A DNA stretch of 64,000 nucleotides from Pontiellaceae bacterium B1224 (GCA_029432815.1 JAROBA010000016.1:50983-114982), one strand, 5' to 3'; shown: positions 15,056 to 24,898, counted from the first letter of the stretch. Notes: generated from the sequence alone by a model not told the origin. Numbers and translations: made by a program.

Positions 15056-16396
15056 TTATGCCCCTTTGGTCTTGGTGATCTTTCGGTAAACCAGCGCACA
15101 GGTGAAGATGAGTAGCACGAGTCCCCCGGCGAGGATGAAAAGGTGATTCAAAACGCCCCGGACATCGGCCGTGGCTTTTTCAGATAGCTTATCGAGTGCG
15201 GGCGAGTCCAGTGTGGTGTTGAGCTCCATGAGGGTTGAGTTCAACTGTTCGGCCGTGGCGGTGAAGGAGTCGGCGGTTTTTGCGTAGTCCAGAATGTCGA
15301 AGGGTTTTTTGTTGGGATCGCGCGGGGGTTTGTTGGGATCGCGCGGTTCCCCCACACCAAATCGTTTCATCAGGGCGTCGAGCGAATCAATGGTGGAGGT
15401 CAGGGAGGTGGACATTTCATTGCCGGCCTGAAGCATCGTGGTAATTTGACCTTCCTGTGTGTCGAGTGCTTTGACGATGGCCTCACGTTCCGTGGCGATC
15501 TGATCCGGGAGCGCATTCGCGGTTACGCTGAGACTTTCGGCGGCTTTGCTGGCGCGGTCGATACTCTCGCTGAGGCTCGTGAGGTCTTCCAACGTCTGGG
15601 AGACCTCGGGTTGATTCGTGGTTTTGAGCACCAGCAGTTCCGATTGCCACCGCAGCAGCCAGGGCATCCACTGCATGGTGTAGAGTGCCCGCTCGGCGAA
15701 CAGTCGTGTCTGAGTGATTTCGCGTACGGTGGGATCCAGTCCGGAAAAGGGATTGATGGTCGCCAGGCTGAACAGGGACTTTTCGTTCCCTCCATCTCGC
15801 AGGCTCTTGGAAGTTATCAAGTCCTGCGGATGCGATAAAAAGAGCTTGTCCTGGCCTTTCAATGACTCGTATTCCTTTTCGATCGACTGTCGCAACTCGT
15901 CCTGCTGTTGTTTCGTGATCACCATCTCGGCGATGCTCCAGATCTTTTTTTCCTGCGCTTTGGCATTCTGCAGCCAAGGCTCGAACATCGCGCCGTTGGG
16001 TTGCTTCACCCAGTAATCCTCCAGCACCATCCGGGACAGCGAGCTCAGTGCGACGAGATTCAGCAGGTTGACGTTGGGGTTTTCTCCTGTGACGATGGTG
16101 ATGACGGTGCCAATGGAGGAAATTTTAAATGTGAGCGCTTCTTCTTCGGTGAAGGACGAGTTCTTTGCATCCTCGACATCCTTCAGCGATTGGATGAGTC
16201 GTAAGGAGTATGAATTGGCAAATTGCAACAGGCTTTGCTGCAGCTCGCCCGGTTGGGGCTGGTTTGATTGTCCTCCGGGGAAAAACCGGGTCAGCGTGGC
16301 TTCTTCTTTTTTGTCATTGGACCTGAACATGTTGCACCCTGTTAATGAGGACAGCATCAGGGCGAACAGGAGCGACATTCGGATTAGATATTTCAT
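15056..16396 (-). CDS. Large lipoprotein with coiled-coil middle and C-terminal membrane segment
   Basis: A 446-residue protein; ATG 16396, lipobox SLTGCNMF. The middle (about residues 240-400) is predicted helical, with long S/T/E-rich stretches (LEDLTSLSESIDRASKAAESLS) and an IDSLDALMKRFG segment. A short tandem PRDPNKPPRDPNKKP lies near residue 350, from a repeated GGATCGCGCGG tract in the DNA. One hydrophobic helix (NHLFILAGGLVLLIFTCALVY) sits near the C-terminus and is followed by basic residues. It may bridge two membranes; no family is recognised. It forms an operon with the 208-aa lipoprotein. Confidence 0.55.
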   Translation of the reverse strand: MKYLIRMSLLFALMLSSLTGCNMFRSNDKKEEATLTRFFPGGQSNQPQPGELQQSLLQFANSYSLRLIQSLKDVEDAKNSSFTEEEALTFKISSIGTVITIVTGENPNVNLLNLVALSSLSRMVLEDYWVKQPNGAMFEPWLQNAKAQEKKIWSIAEMVITKQQQDELRQSIEKEYESLKGQDKLFLSHPQDLITSKSLRDGGNEKSLFSLATINPFSGLDPTVREITQTRLFAERALYTMQWMPWLLRWQSELLVLKTTNQPEVSQTLEDLTSLSESIDRASKAAESLSVTANALPDQIATEREAIVKALDTQEGQITTMLQAGNEMSTSLTSTIDSLDALMKRFGVGEPRDPNKPPRDPNKKPFDILDYAKTADSFTATAEQLNSTLMELNTTLDSPALDKLSEKATADVRGVLNHLFILAGGLVLLIFTCALVYRKITKTKGA

Positions 16397-16558
16397 GCGC
16401 CGAGTGTGTAAAAGACGGCCATGCATTACAAGGGCGATTTCTCAATGGACTGGAAAAAGAAGGGGCTGTTTAAACTTTGTTAAAATACCTGACTATCACG
16501 GCAGGCTATCTATAATTGCCGAGCTTTTAAATTGGGTTGTTTGATAGGGAGTCTGGAT

Positions 16559-16888
16559 ATGAAACTGGAAATTATATCGCTGTTCATTATTGTATTGGCC
16601 GTTCTTACGATTCTGCTGGGGATCATCAAAATTCATACCTATCCGGGTAAAATTGCCAAAGAACGTAAGCATCCGCAGACTGAAGCCATTGAAGTGACCT
16701 CGCTGTTGGGCCTGCTCATTTTTCCGCTCTGGATGGCAGCACTGGTCTGGGCCTATTCCGGCGCTGTTATCGGCAATCTTTATCCGCAGCCGGAAAAACC
16801 GGAACCCGCCCCGGAACCGCCACCGAAAAAGCATAAACATTTCGGGAAGAAAACGAGCGTCAAAAAAACGGCTGCTGAAGTAGCGTAA
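16559..16888 (+). CDS. DUF3302 inner-membrane protein (YiaW-like)
   Basis: A 109-residue protein with two hydrophobic helices (ISLFIIVLAVLTILLGIIKI and LLGLLIFPLWMAALVWAYSG) around P-G-K-I-A..R.HPQ..AI, the DUF3302 signature. The cytoplasmic tail is proline- and lysine-rich. ATG 16559 follows AGGGAG; the ATG at the upstream in-frame position lacks an SD. The HlyD-type gene begins 11 bases downstream, the same pairing as yiaW-yiaV in Enterobacteria. It probably assists the membrane-fusion protein in an efflux or secretion role. Confidence 0.75.
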   Translation: MKLEIISLFIIVLAVLTILLGIIKIHTYPGKIAKERKHPQTEAIEVTSLLGLLIFPLWMAALVWAYSGAVIGNLYPQPEKPEPAPEPPPKKHKHFGKKTSVKKTAAEVA

Positions 16889-16899
16889 AGGAATCGACC

Positions 16900-18033
16900 A
16901 TGGAACTGATTATTACCATTGCCTATATTTTTCTTATCCGCCTGATTTTTTTCGATTACAAGCTACTGAAGTATAATCTGTTCTGGAAGATTTTCACGTT
17001 CGGACTGTGGTGTTTGGCTGCACTGACCGAGGTTGTTTTCCTGGGGCAGTTTGCGCCGTACAGCAAAACGATGTTTGTTCAGTCCTATGTCATTCAGATG
17101 GCTCCAGAGTATGGCGGCCTGGTGAAAGAGGTGTATGTTCAGCCCAACCAGCGTGTGAAAAAGGGAGACCCGCTGTTTGAAATGGATCCGGTGATCTGGC
17201 AGGAGCGTGCTAATCTTTATGAAGCCAAGCTCGCGGCGGCCGATGCAGCTGTGGCGCAGCTGAATCAGACGGTCCATCAATCTCAGTCGGCATTGGAAGC
17301 CAGCCAGGCGATGCTGAAAGAAGCACAGGCCAGTTTCGAACAGGTTTCGCAGGCGGCCACGAACAATGCCGTTTCTCAGCTTCGGCTCGAAGAAGCGCAG
17401 GAAAAACTGTCGGTTAAAAAAGCCGAAGTGCAGGAAGCCGAGGCGGCCTTAAAGTTGGCTCAAATTGCACTCGATTCAAAGGTCGGCGACGAACATACCG
17501 ATGTTGCCGAAGTGCTTGCTGAACTGAATCAGGCAAAATACAATCTGGAAAAGACCATCATTCGTGCCCCTTCCGACGGCTATGTGGCCAACCATCAGCT
17601 TTATCCCGGTTCGTTCATTCGGCTGAAAGAAAAAGTGCTGGCCTTTGTGAATACGGAAGAGACCTGGTTGGTGGCCACCGTTCCGCAACGCGGCATTCAA
17701 CACCTTCAAGAAGGGGATCACGCTCAGATTGCTTTGGAAATGTATCCGGGTAAAATTTTTGATGCGGAAGTTGAAAACGTGGTATGGGCGGCCGGAGAAG
17801 CGCAGGGCACTCCCAGCGGGCAGCTGCCGGCGGTGGGGCAGATGAAAGGATCGCAGCTGTTTACCGTTCGGCTTAAGATGAAAAATGTCGATCCGGATTA
17901 TCCGTTGCAGTTCGGCGCCAGCGGCCTGGCGGCCATGTACTCCACCGGCACAGCCGATTTCCTGAAACTGCTGCGGCAGATCGAACTCCAATCCGAGAGT
18001 TACCTCAACTACCTGTATAATCCGTTTAAATAA
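16900..18033 (+). CDS. HlyD-family membrane-fusion protein (YiaV-like)
   Basis: A 377-residue protein with an N-terminal membrane region, a biotinyl-lipoyl-like half (VIQMAPEYGGLVKEVYVQPNQRVKKGDPLFEMDP), a long coiled coil (about residues 105-200), the second lipoyl half (TIIRAPSDGYVANHQLYPGSFI) and a beta-barrel (TVPQRGIQHLQEGDHAQIALEMYPGKIF). This is the order of EmrA/HlyD adaptors. With the DUF3302 gene it forms the yiaW-yiaV type unit. No transporter or TolC gene is adjacent, so its partner is unknown. Confidence 0.85.
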   Translation: MELIITIAYIFLIRLIFFDYKLLKYNLFWKIFTFGLWCLAALTEVVFLGQFAPYSKTMFVQSYVIQMAPEYGGLVKEVYVQPNQRVKKGDPLFEMDPVIWQERANLYEAKLAAADAAVAQLNQTVHQSQSALEASQAMLKEAQASFEQVSQAATNNAVSQLRLEEAQEKLSVKKAEVQEAEAALKLAQIALDSKVGDEHTDVAEVLAELNQAKYNLEKTIIRAPSDGYVANHQLYPGSFIRLKEKVLAFVNTEETWLVATVPQRGIQHLQEGDHAQIALEMYPGKIFDAEVENVVWAAGEAQGTPSGQLPAVGQMKGSQLFTVRLKMKNVDPDYPLQFGASGLAAMYSTGTADFLKLLRQIELQSESYLNYLYNPFK

Positions 18034-18585
18034 GATGCTGCGTAGAATTTTGTGGTGGAAGGGAATCAGCTCGGGGAATACAAAGAGATGAGCGGATGAA
18101 GCGAATTTATTTAATACTTAAAAAGTGAACCTGCACGTGCGCCTGGCGTTCCTTTATCAAATTTCGTGAGTGAGGCGGAGGCCGCATATGTCGTGGTCTG
18201 ATATGGGACGGGGTTTCATCAGAAAAAGCAGCTAGACACAATGTCCAGCGCCTATCCCATGGAACCGCTCTGGGAGAGTTCAGAGCTTGCTGGGGGCTGA
18301 TATTTTCCTGTTGCGCTCAGCTAGCGCTTCTTAAGCGGTGAATATTCCGAAACCTAACTGAAAACGGGATTGTAGCTTGAGGTTAAAAAGCGAGAATATA
18401 GACTTGGAAATACTGATCTAAAATAAGTGATTTTGAAAGTAAATATACCAAATTAGTCCTGTTAAAAATTTAAGCTGGGTGCTTTAATTAATGTATTCTG
18501 TTAAAGGGGAAGTGGAAAAATTCTTTTCCATTAGCTTACTAATCAGCCTCTACGAACTGCGTATCAAGTTAAAAGGAGATCAGAG
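18034..18585 (+). other. Gene-free interval before the sulfatase
   Basis: 552 bases with no supported gene. The last 180 bases are AT-rich and end in AAAGGAG before the sulfatase start. I see no convincing promoter, repeat or RNA gene. Confidence 0.5.
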
Positions 18586-21105
18586 ATGAAAAGGAACACG
18601 TTATTTATTATAGGACTGGTCGTTTGTTCGGCCGTTCTGACCGGTTGCGAGACAACAGAACCGAGTAAGCAGCAGGTTACGGGTGCAGTGGGATCCCCCA
18701 GTGCGACGACAACCGTGAGCAACAAGCAACTACCTGCACCGGTCCCGGAATTCGGCGGAGAAATCAATAATGATGCCCTGACTTCCAAGGCCTGGTGGGC
18801 ACCCCGTATTGTTCCTCCCTCGAATGCGCCCAACGTTTTACTGATTATTACGGATGACGCCGGCTTCGGTGTACCGAGCACCTTCGGCGGCGTGATTCCT
18901 ACTCCGACGATGGATCGCATTGCTAAGGAAGGGTTGCGGTACAACCGGGTCTTTTCCACGGCACTTTGTTCCCCGACCCGAGCGGCACTCATTACAGGAC
19001 GGAATCATCACTCGGCCGGTTTCGGGGTTATCTCTGAGCAATCCACCGGCTTTCCCGGCTACAACAGCATTATCAATGAAGACAAGGCGACGATCGGCCG
19101 TATGCTGCTTGATAATGGCTACTCCACAGCCTGGTTCGGCAAGGATCATAATACGCCAGCCTTTGTGGCCAGTCAGGTCGGCCCGTTCGACTTGTGGCCC
19201 ACAGGTTTGGGCTTTGAATATTACTATGGATTCGTGGGGGGCGATGCCAACCAGTGGCAACCGAACCTTTTCCGGAATACCACCCAGATTTATCCGTTTA
19301 CGGGCAAGCCGGATTGGAACCTTATCACCGGAATGGCCGACGATGCCATCGATTACATTTCACGGATGCATCAAACCGATCCTTCGAAGCCGCTGTTCAT
19401 CAAATACGCGCCGGGCGCCACGCACGCACCGCATCATCCGACCGAAGAATGGGTGAAGAAAATTCACGATATGCACCTCTTTGACGGCGGCTATAACCAG
19501 CTGCGGGAAACCATTTTCGCTAATCAGAAAAAACTCGGGGTAATTCCTTCCGACATCGATCTGACGCCCTGGCCCGACGAAGTGCTGAAACCGTGGGACC
19601 AACTGACTGCAGAGGAAAAGAAGCTGTTCATCAAGCAGGTTGAAGTTTTTGCTGCTTATGCGGCGTACAGCGATTTCGAAATCGGCCGCGTGATTGATGC
19701 ATTTGAAGATCTGGGCCGTCTGGACAATACACTGATCATCTACATTAACGGCGATAACGGTACCAGTGCCGAAGGCGGACCGCTCGGTACTCCGAACGAA
19801 GTGGCCTTCTTCAACGGCATGAATGAAATGCCGGTTGAAACGCAGATGAAATGGTACGATGTATGGGGAACCGAAGAAACCTACAACCACATGTCGGCCG
19901 GCTGGGCCTGGGCTTTTGACACCCCGTTCGACTGGTTCAAACAGAATGCTTCGCGTCTCGGCGGCATCAACCAGAACATGGTGGTATCCTGGCCCGACCG
20001 CATCAAAGACAAGGGCGGTCTGCGCGAGCAGTTCATCCATGTGATTGATGTGGTGCCTACGATTCTTGAAGCGTCCGGTATTTCCGCTCCGGAAATGGTG
20101 GACGGCATCAGACAGGCTCCGATTGAAGGAACAAGTTTCCTCTATACCTTTGATGCCGGGAACGCCAAGGTCCCGTCCCGCCATACCACCCAGTATTTTG
20201 AAATGATGGGGCAGTGGGCGTTATACGACAACGGCTGGCTGCTGAGCACCAAGGTCAACCGTGCTCCATGGGAAGCTTTTGGCGCTGCCAACCCGGATCC
20301 GCTCAACAATCAGGTGTTCCAGCTCTACAATCTGAACGAAAGCTGGAATCAGGAAAAAGACATCGCGGCAGAGCATCCGGATAAGGTAAAAGAAATGCGC
20401 AAGAAGTTTTTGGCGGAAGCGAAAAAATATGAGGTGCTTCCGCTGGATGCCTCGGTGGCGGCCCGCCTCATTGCGCCGCGCCCGAACATCACAGCAGGTC
20501 GCACGGAATTTGTCTACACCCGCCCGATGGTCGGGCTTCCGCAGGGCGATTCTCCGCTGCTGCTCAATACCTCCTATACCATCACGGCGGAGATCACCGT
20601 TCCCAAAGGCGGGGCTGAAGGAATGATTCTCACGTCGGGTGGACGTTTCACGGGGTACGGATTCTATCTGCTCAAAGGCAAACCGGTCTTTCTTTGGAAT
20701 CTGCTCGATCTGCAACGCATCAAGTGGGAAGGCCCGGATGCGCTGGCTCCCGGGAAACATATCCTCGAATTCGACTTTAAATACGATGGATTGGGTGTCG
20801 GCACGCTGGCGTATAACAACATGAGCGGTCTGGGCCGTCCCGGTACCGGCACGCTCAGTGTGGATGGTAAAGTGGTGGCCACGAAAAAAATGGAAAAGAC
20901 CATTCCGATGATTCTGCAGTGGGACGAAAGTTTTGATATCGGGTCCGATACGCTCACCGGTGTGAACGACGCCGACTACATTCCGCCGTTTTCGCTGACC
21001 GCTGAGCTGGATAAGCTGACTATTAAAATGGACCGACCCCAGTTGTCTGAGGCGGATATCAAGAAACTGTCCGAAGCGATGCGCAACAATAAATCCAGTG
21101 AATAA
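18586..21105 (+). CDS. Arylsulfatase lipoprotein (type I, formylglycine-dependent)
   Basis: An 839-residue protein with a lipobox (VLTGC, Cys21); ATG 18586 follows AAAAGGAG. The sulfatase signature C-S-P-T-R-A-A-L begins at Cys128, the residue converted to formylglycine. The metal-binding NVLLIITDDAGFG (Asp90/91) precedes it, and TGRNHH follows. The remaining core (GDNGTSAEGGPLG, HVIDVVPTILEASGI) and an additional C-terminal beta-rich region fit the long arylsulfatase A-like class. It probably hydrolyses sulfate esters of polysaccharides at the cell envelope. No maturase (anSME or FGE), permease or partner hydrolase is adjacent. An intrinsic terminator follows. Confidence 0.9.
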   Translation: MKRNTLFIIGLVVCSAVLTGCETTEPSKQQVTGAVGSPSATTTVSNKQLPAPVPEFGGEINNDALTSKAWWAPRIVPPSNAPNVLLIITDDAGFGVPSTFGGVIPTPTMDRIAKEGLRYNRVFSTALCSPTRAALITGRNHHSAGFGVISEQSTGFPGYNSIINEDKATIGRMLLDNGYSTAWFGKDHNTPAFVASQVGPFDLWPTGLGFEYYYGFVGGDANQWQPNLFRNTTQIYPFTGKPDWNLITGMADDAIDYISRMHQTDPSKPLFIKYAPGATHAPHHPTEEWVKKIHDMHLFDGGYNQLRETIFANQKKLGVIPSDIDLTPWPDEVLKPWDQLTAEEKKLFIKQVEVFAAYAAYSDFEIGRVIDAFEDLGRLDNTLIIYINGDNGTSAEGGPLGTPNEVAFFNGMNEMPVETQMKWYDVWGTEETYNHMSAGWAWAFDTPFDWFKQNASRLGGINQNMVVSWPDRIKDKGGLREQFIHVIDVVPTILEASGISAPEMVDGIRQAPIEGTSFLYTFDAGNAKVPSRHTTQYFEMMGQWALYDNGWLLSTKVNRAPWEAFGAANPDPLNNQVFQLYNLNESWNQEKDIAAEHPDKVKEMRKKFLAEAKKYEVLPLDASVAARLIAPRPNITAGRTEFVYTRPMVGLPQGDSPLLLNTSYTITAEITVPKGGAEGMILTSGGRFTGYGFYLLKGKPVFLWNLLDLQRIKWEGPDALAPGKHILEFDFKYDGLGVGTLAYNNMSGLGRPGTGTLSVDGKVVATKKMEKTIPMILQWDESFDIGSDTLTGVNDADYIPPFSLTAELDKLTIKMDRPQLSEADIKKLSEAMRNNKSSE

Positions 21106-21134
21106 TATCCGGTTCGATTCGTGGTTTTGCCCGA

Positions 21135-21167
21135 GCCGTGCCCAATAAGGCGCGGCCTGTTTCTTTT
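21135..21167 (+). terminator. Intrinsic terminator after the sulfatase
   Basis: Stem GCCGTGCC (21135-21142) / GGCGCGGC (21149-21156) with one G-U pair, then a T-rich tail TGTTTCTTTT. Confidence 0.7.
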
Positions 21168-21452
21168 AGTCAGTCGGGGGAGATCATAATGTAAAAAACA
21201 CCGCTTATGGAGTTGGAAGTGCATCAGCATTCGGGCGGTACTGATGCGCTAAAACGTTGGAAGCACAACAGGAATGTGGCAGCGTTCGGACGTTGTTTAA
21301 TGCATTATTTTACCACCCCATTTCCCTGAAAAAGGACGCAGGGCAGAACGGTGTTCGAGGACTTATTTGGCAGGAAACAGGATTTCCAATGGTTGGAATA
21401 AAAGAGGGTGATCCTCGAGTGGAAAAATTATAAGAAGGTTAGGAGAATAATA
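21168..21452 (+). other. Gene-free interval with one iterated palindrome
   Basis: About 285 bases between the sulfatase terminator and the next lipoprotein. Apart from the palindrome at 21384 and the SD before 21453 I see nothing. Confidence 0.5.
21384..21398. repeat. Iterated palindrome TTCCAA-TGG-TTGGAA
   Basis: Perfect intergenic copy upstream of the lipoprotein gene at 21453. Confidence 0.9.
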
Positions 21453-22052
21453 ATGAAAAAACAGTTAGTGAAATTGACGATGTTAGCTGCAGTTCCGGCT
21501 ATGATTCTCGGTGTGAGCTCATGCAAGACCGGAATGGGTGGAGTGGAGTCTCAAAATGTTGTCGCGTTGCCTGATGGTGTCCTGATGGTGGATACCGTTA
21601 CAATTAATGCAACCGTTACTGCCAAGGATTTGACGAATCGGAAGATTACGCTGAAGTCGGACACTACGGGCGAAACCAAAAGCTTTAAAGCCAGCCCGGA
21701 TATGACGAATTTTGATCAGATCAATGCCGGCGACCAGGTTCAGGCCGTTGTGACCGATGAAGTTGCGATCTATCTCGGCGCGGGGGCACCTCCGAGTGAA
21801 ACCGTGACCGGCGGCGCAATGGTTTCTCCGGATGGAACTTCGCCGAATGGCATTGTGGTGGCAACAAGCTCGGTTACGGCTGAAGTTTCAGCGGTCGATG
21901 CTGAAAAACGCAAGGTGGCCCTCAAGCTGCCTGACGGAAAAACCAAAAAGGTGAAGGTCAGTAAAGATGTGGATCTTTCACAGGTCTTCGTCGGCGAAAA
22001 TGTCACGATGGTGATCGGCGAAGGCCTTGCCATCTCAGTTTCTGCGCTGTAG
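21453..22052 (+). CDS. Small lipoprotein with two related beta domains
   Basis: A 199-residue protein; ATG 21453 behind AGGAGA, lipobox GVSSC. The mature part has two similar halves: TVTINATVTAKDLTNRKITLKSDTTGETKSFKASPDMTNFDQINAGDQVQAVVTDEVAIYL near residues 47-107, and TAEVSAVDAEKRKVALKLPDGKTKKVKVSKDVDLSQVFVGENVTMVIGEGLAI near 145-195. They look like an internal duplication of an OB-like or DUF5666-type beta unit. Envelope lipoprotein, function unknown. Confidence 0.6.
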   Translation: MKKQLVKLTMLAAVPAMILGVSSCKTGMGGVESQNVVALPDGVLMVDTVTINATVTAKDLTNRKITLKSDTTGETKSFKASPDMTNFDQINAGDQVQAVVTDEVAIYLGAGAPPSETVTGGAMVSPDGTSPNGIVVATSSVTAEVSAVDAEKRKVALKLPDGKTKKVKVSKDVDLSQVFVGENVTMVIGEGLAISVSAL

Positions 22053-22136
22053 TTCGCTGTTTCTGTATACAATCAATGGAAATGGAGTCGCACCGCATGT
22101 TGAACTGCGGTGCGACATAAATCCGGAGAACAAAAA

Positions 22137-22898
22137 ATGAAATCGATACGAACATTCTTAATTTGCCTGACGGCATTGCTGGCCATCAGCGCGCAGTCGG
22201 ATACGCTTAAACTTACAAGTGGAGTCACCCTTCAGGGTGGTTTTGTCAGCTCAGATGGGCACACCATTGATTTTGCGACGATGGAAGGGGTTCATTCGTA
22301 TCCCCGAACTGAAGTTTCGGAGCTTATCTTCGCCAACTCCAATACCGCTGCTGCCCCGGCCGCCCCGGCGAAACCCGCTGCTCCGGCGAAACCGGCCACC
22401 CCGTCGGGTTCTTACACCTTACCGGAAGGAACGCTGCTGATCGTCAGTATGTTGCAGGAGGTGACTTCCGAGGAGCCTGCCGGACGGGGATTTAAAGCGA
22501 AGCTGGGAGCCGACCTGCAGGTGAATAATGTGACGGTTGTTCCGGCGGGTACCATGGTGTTTGGAAAAATTTCGGAATCGGCTGAAGCGAGACGTTTGGT
22601 TGGCCGCTCGTTTTTGGAGCTGGAATTAACCGGAATCAGTATCGATGGTGTGATGCATTCGATCAGCACTGGAAATTTTGCGGAAGCAGGTCAAAGTTCA
22701 TTGCGCAAGGTTGCCCGCAATGCCATGGTCGGCGCGGCTATTGGGAAAGCATCCGGCGGCAATCATGAGGATGCTGAAAAGGGCGCGACATACGGTGCTG
22801 CGGCATCGGTGTTGACCCGGGGTAAAACGATTGTGGTGCCCGCTACGGCGATTCTTGATTTTCATCTGGAGCAGCCGCTGACACTTACGGTGCAATAG
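22137..22898 (+). CDS. Secreted protein with Ala/Pro linker
   Basis: A 253-residue protein; signal peptide ending AISAQS. The N-terminal part (DTLKLTSGVTLQGGFVSSDGHTIDF) looks like a small beta domain. An A/P/K-rich linker (APAAPAKPAAPAKPATP) sits near residues 70-90. The C-terminal part has LPEGTLLIVSMLQEVTSEEPAGRGFKAKL, VPAGTMVFGKI and a glycine-rich AMVGAAIGKASGG segment, like TrbI/VirB10- or conjugation-related beta-barrels, but the match is weak. Probably periplasmic or envelope. Confidence 0.55.
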   Translation: MKSIRTFLICLTALLAISAQSDTLKLTSGVTLQGGFVSSDGHTIDFATMEGVHSYPRTEVSELIFANSNTAAAPAAPAKPAAPAKPATPSGSYTLPEGTLLIVSMLQEVTSEEPAGRGFKAKLGADLQVNNVTVVPAGTMVFGKISESAEARRLVGRSFLELELTGISIDGVMHSISTGNFAEAGQSSLRKVARNAMVGAAIGKASGGNHEDAEKGATYGAAASVLTRGKTIVVPATAILDFHLEQPLTLTVQ

Positions 22899-22938
22899 GG
22901 TATTATTTTTTTCGACCCAGCTTCATGGAGATTCAGTT

Positions 22939-23985
22939 TTGAATAAGCGAAATGTTGTTCCCGGTGTTATAACACTGTTGTTTTTATGTGGTTGCACCAC
23001 GGTTAAAGAGGAATATCACGAGAAGTTTCAGAATAAGACCGTGGCATCAACCGGGCATTTTGCGGACAGCACGATTGCAATGCTCGGCAACCTCAACCTC
23101 CAGTTCAATCCGGCGGATACCGTGGTGGTTCGGCGGTTTGTTGAACCGACCGCCCAGCCGGAAATCCATGCGAAAGAACTGCATGATGATATGCTGGAGG
23201 GCATTTCTGCCATTGTCTGGTATTCGGTAAAGCTGGTGGACATTAACCAGACCGGGAAAAGCGAAAGTGAGCGCGTGGCCTTGTATGGCGAATACCTCAA
23301 GACCTTCAGGAAACGTCTGTTGGCGAAAGGACGCTGCAACGAAAAAGATTTTGATGACACCGTTGCCAGCGTTTTAAATCAGCAGACGCTGCTTCAGGCT
23401 CTCCAGGTGGCGCAGCCGCTGCTGGACACCATGATTACCGATGCTGCTCTTCAGATCGGTGATCTGATTGATTCCGTGAAAGTACTGTCCGAAGCAATCG
23501 ACAAGCGGATTGACGCGGATTATGTAAAGATCATCCGTTACCGGAAAACGCTTGAGGAGGAAAAGTTTAATATCCTGGAAGCCTATGAGCTCATCTATGA
23601 GGCCTATCGCACGCACTCGCCGAATCTGGACGGGCTGCGTGACAGCGGGGTGATGTGGGACGACTCCGTGATCCCGGAGGGAACTCCAACGAGGGACGAC
23701 TTAAAGGCCATCGCGGAGCACCTGAGTGTCCGGCTCACCGCGCTGCGGGCGGTGCAGCAGGAAATTCAACCGGATTGGGATGAGTATCTGAAGATACACG
23801 TCGAGCTGGATCGAATTGCACAGAAAATTATCGATGATGCGGTACGGACCCGGGTCCTGATGCTGACCTGGATACGTGCGCACCAAAGTCTGGCACAGGG
23901 GGCAACGCAGGCCGCGGAATGGTTTGATATAACAGACCTTGGAAAACAGCTTATTAAAGATGCACCAAGTACCATTATTCCCTAA
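22939..23985 (+). CDS. Lipoprotein, mostly helical
   Basis: A 348-residue protein with lipobox LFLCGCTTV. The start is TTG at 22939, with GGAGA eight bases upstream; no suitable ATG gives the signal peptide. The mature part is largely helical with many charged residues. It contains ADTVVVRRFVEP, ESERVALYGEYLKTFRKRLLAKGRCNEKDFDD and a region around a possible coiled coil near residues 180-230. No family is recognised. It is first of three closely spaced genes (22939, 24019, 24218). Confidence 0.55.
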   Translation: MNKRNVVPGVITLLFLCGCTTVKEEYHEKFQNKTVASTGHFADSTIAMLGNLNLQFNPADTVVVRRFVEPTAQPEIHAKELHDDMLEGISAIVWYSVKLVDINQTGKSESERVALYGEYLKTFRKRLLAKGRCNEKDFDDTVASVLNQQTLLQALQVAQPLLDTMITDAALQIGDLIDSVKVLSEAIDKRIDADYVKIIRYRKTLEEEKFNILEAYELIYEAYRTHSPNLDGLRDSGVMWDDSVIPEGTPTRDDLKAIAEHLSVRLTALRAVQQEIQPDWDEYLKIHVELDRIAQKIIDDAVRTRVLMLTWIRAHQSLAQGATQAAEWFDITDLGKQLIKDAPSTIIP

Positions 23986-24018
23986 GTTTGAGTGAATAGA
24001 GGATCAATATAAAAATGA

Positions 24019-24228
24019 ATGGAAACGGTGAATGCCGACTTCTCTCAACTGGTTCGCCTTCACCGTACCTATTCGTCATCAGTCGCGGATTTCGGTGCAG
24101 CAACTAAAAAGCTGAAAAGGAATTTGCACGAGAGCATGATGCCGGTGCTGAACGCACGAGATGTAATGCATGCACAAATGACAGAGGAGGAATGGACCGC
24201 GGTCTTTAAGGATGAGAATGAAAAATAA
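24019..24228 (+). CDS. Small cytoplasmic protein of unknown function
   Basis: A 69-residue helical, charged protein (METVNADFSQLVRLHRTYSSS...). No signal peptide. Its 3' end overlaps the start of the next lipoprotein by 11 bases, consistent with coupling. No recognised domain, and the SD is weak. Confidence 0.4.
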   Translation: METVNADFSQLVRLHRTYSSSVADFGAATKKLKRNLHESMMPVLNARDVMHAQMTEEEWTAVFKDENEK

Positions 24229-24820
24229 GTTACTGAATCTATGTTTTGCCGGAATGGCTGTACTGCTTCTTTCGGGATGTGCTTCGTCCAATAATACAAC
24301 CTGGGCGAATTCGAAGTTTGAAGATCACTCAATCGGAAAGACCGTTGTCTGGGCCACCTTCGAGGACGATATCCTCAGCGGAGCATTTGAAGTGCAGTTC
24401 ACGGAGCGCCTGCTGGATTTTGTGCCGGCCGCTTCCATGCATAACGATGTGAAAAATCTGAATAAAATGGATAAAAAATCGGTTGATGCCCTGTTAAAGA
24501 AAAACAAGGTTGAGACCTTGATTGTGACGCACGTCGTGAGTTCGGAAAATGAAACGCAGCTGGTTCCATACGGCGTATCGTATCAAAGTTATGGGAACCA
24601 AGCGGCTTCCTACGCCGTGTACTGCAGCGGCTACCAAGTGGACAATATGACAGACAGCTTCATGGAAAATGCCATCGAAACAACGCTGTTTGATGTCAAC
24701 TCAGGTGCTCTGATCTGGAGCGGCCTATACGAAGTCTATACTTTTAATTCAAACACCTCGAATATGAAAAAAGTGATCAACGATATCATCCACAGTCTGG
24801 AAAAAGACAAAATGTTGTAA
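24218..24820 (+). CDS. Lipoprotein of unknown function
   Basis: A 200-residue protein; ATG 24218 follows AAGGA at good spacing (ATG 24212 is weaker). Lipobox LLSGCASS. The mature part has a HSIGKTVVWATFEDDILSGAFE strand pair, VDALLKKNKVETLIVTHVVSSENETQ and DVNSGALIWSGLYEVYT. The pattern resembles lipoproteins of the CsgG/DUF4136 kind that form oligomers at the outer membrane, but I cannot confirm this. Confidence 0.5.
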   Translation: MKNKLLNLCFAGMAVLLLSGCASSNNTTWANSKFEDHSIGKTVVWATFEDDILSGAFEVQFTERLLDFVPAASMHNDVKNLNKMDKKSVDALLKKNKVETLIVTHVVSSENETQLVPYGVSYQSYGNQAASYAVYCSGYQVDNMTDSFMENAIETTLFDVNSGALIWSGLYEVYTFNSNTSNMKKVINDIIHSLEKDKML

Positions 24821-24898
24821 TCGGATCGGTTCTGATAGTGCAGATGGAAGGCCCTGAATGTGGGGTGTTGGATAAATAAAAGTGAAAAGGAACAACTT

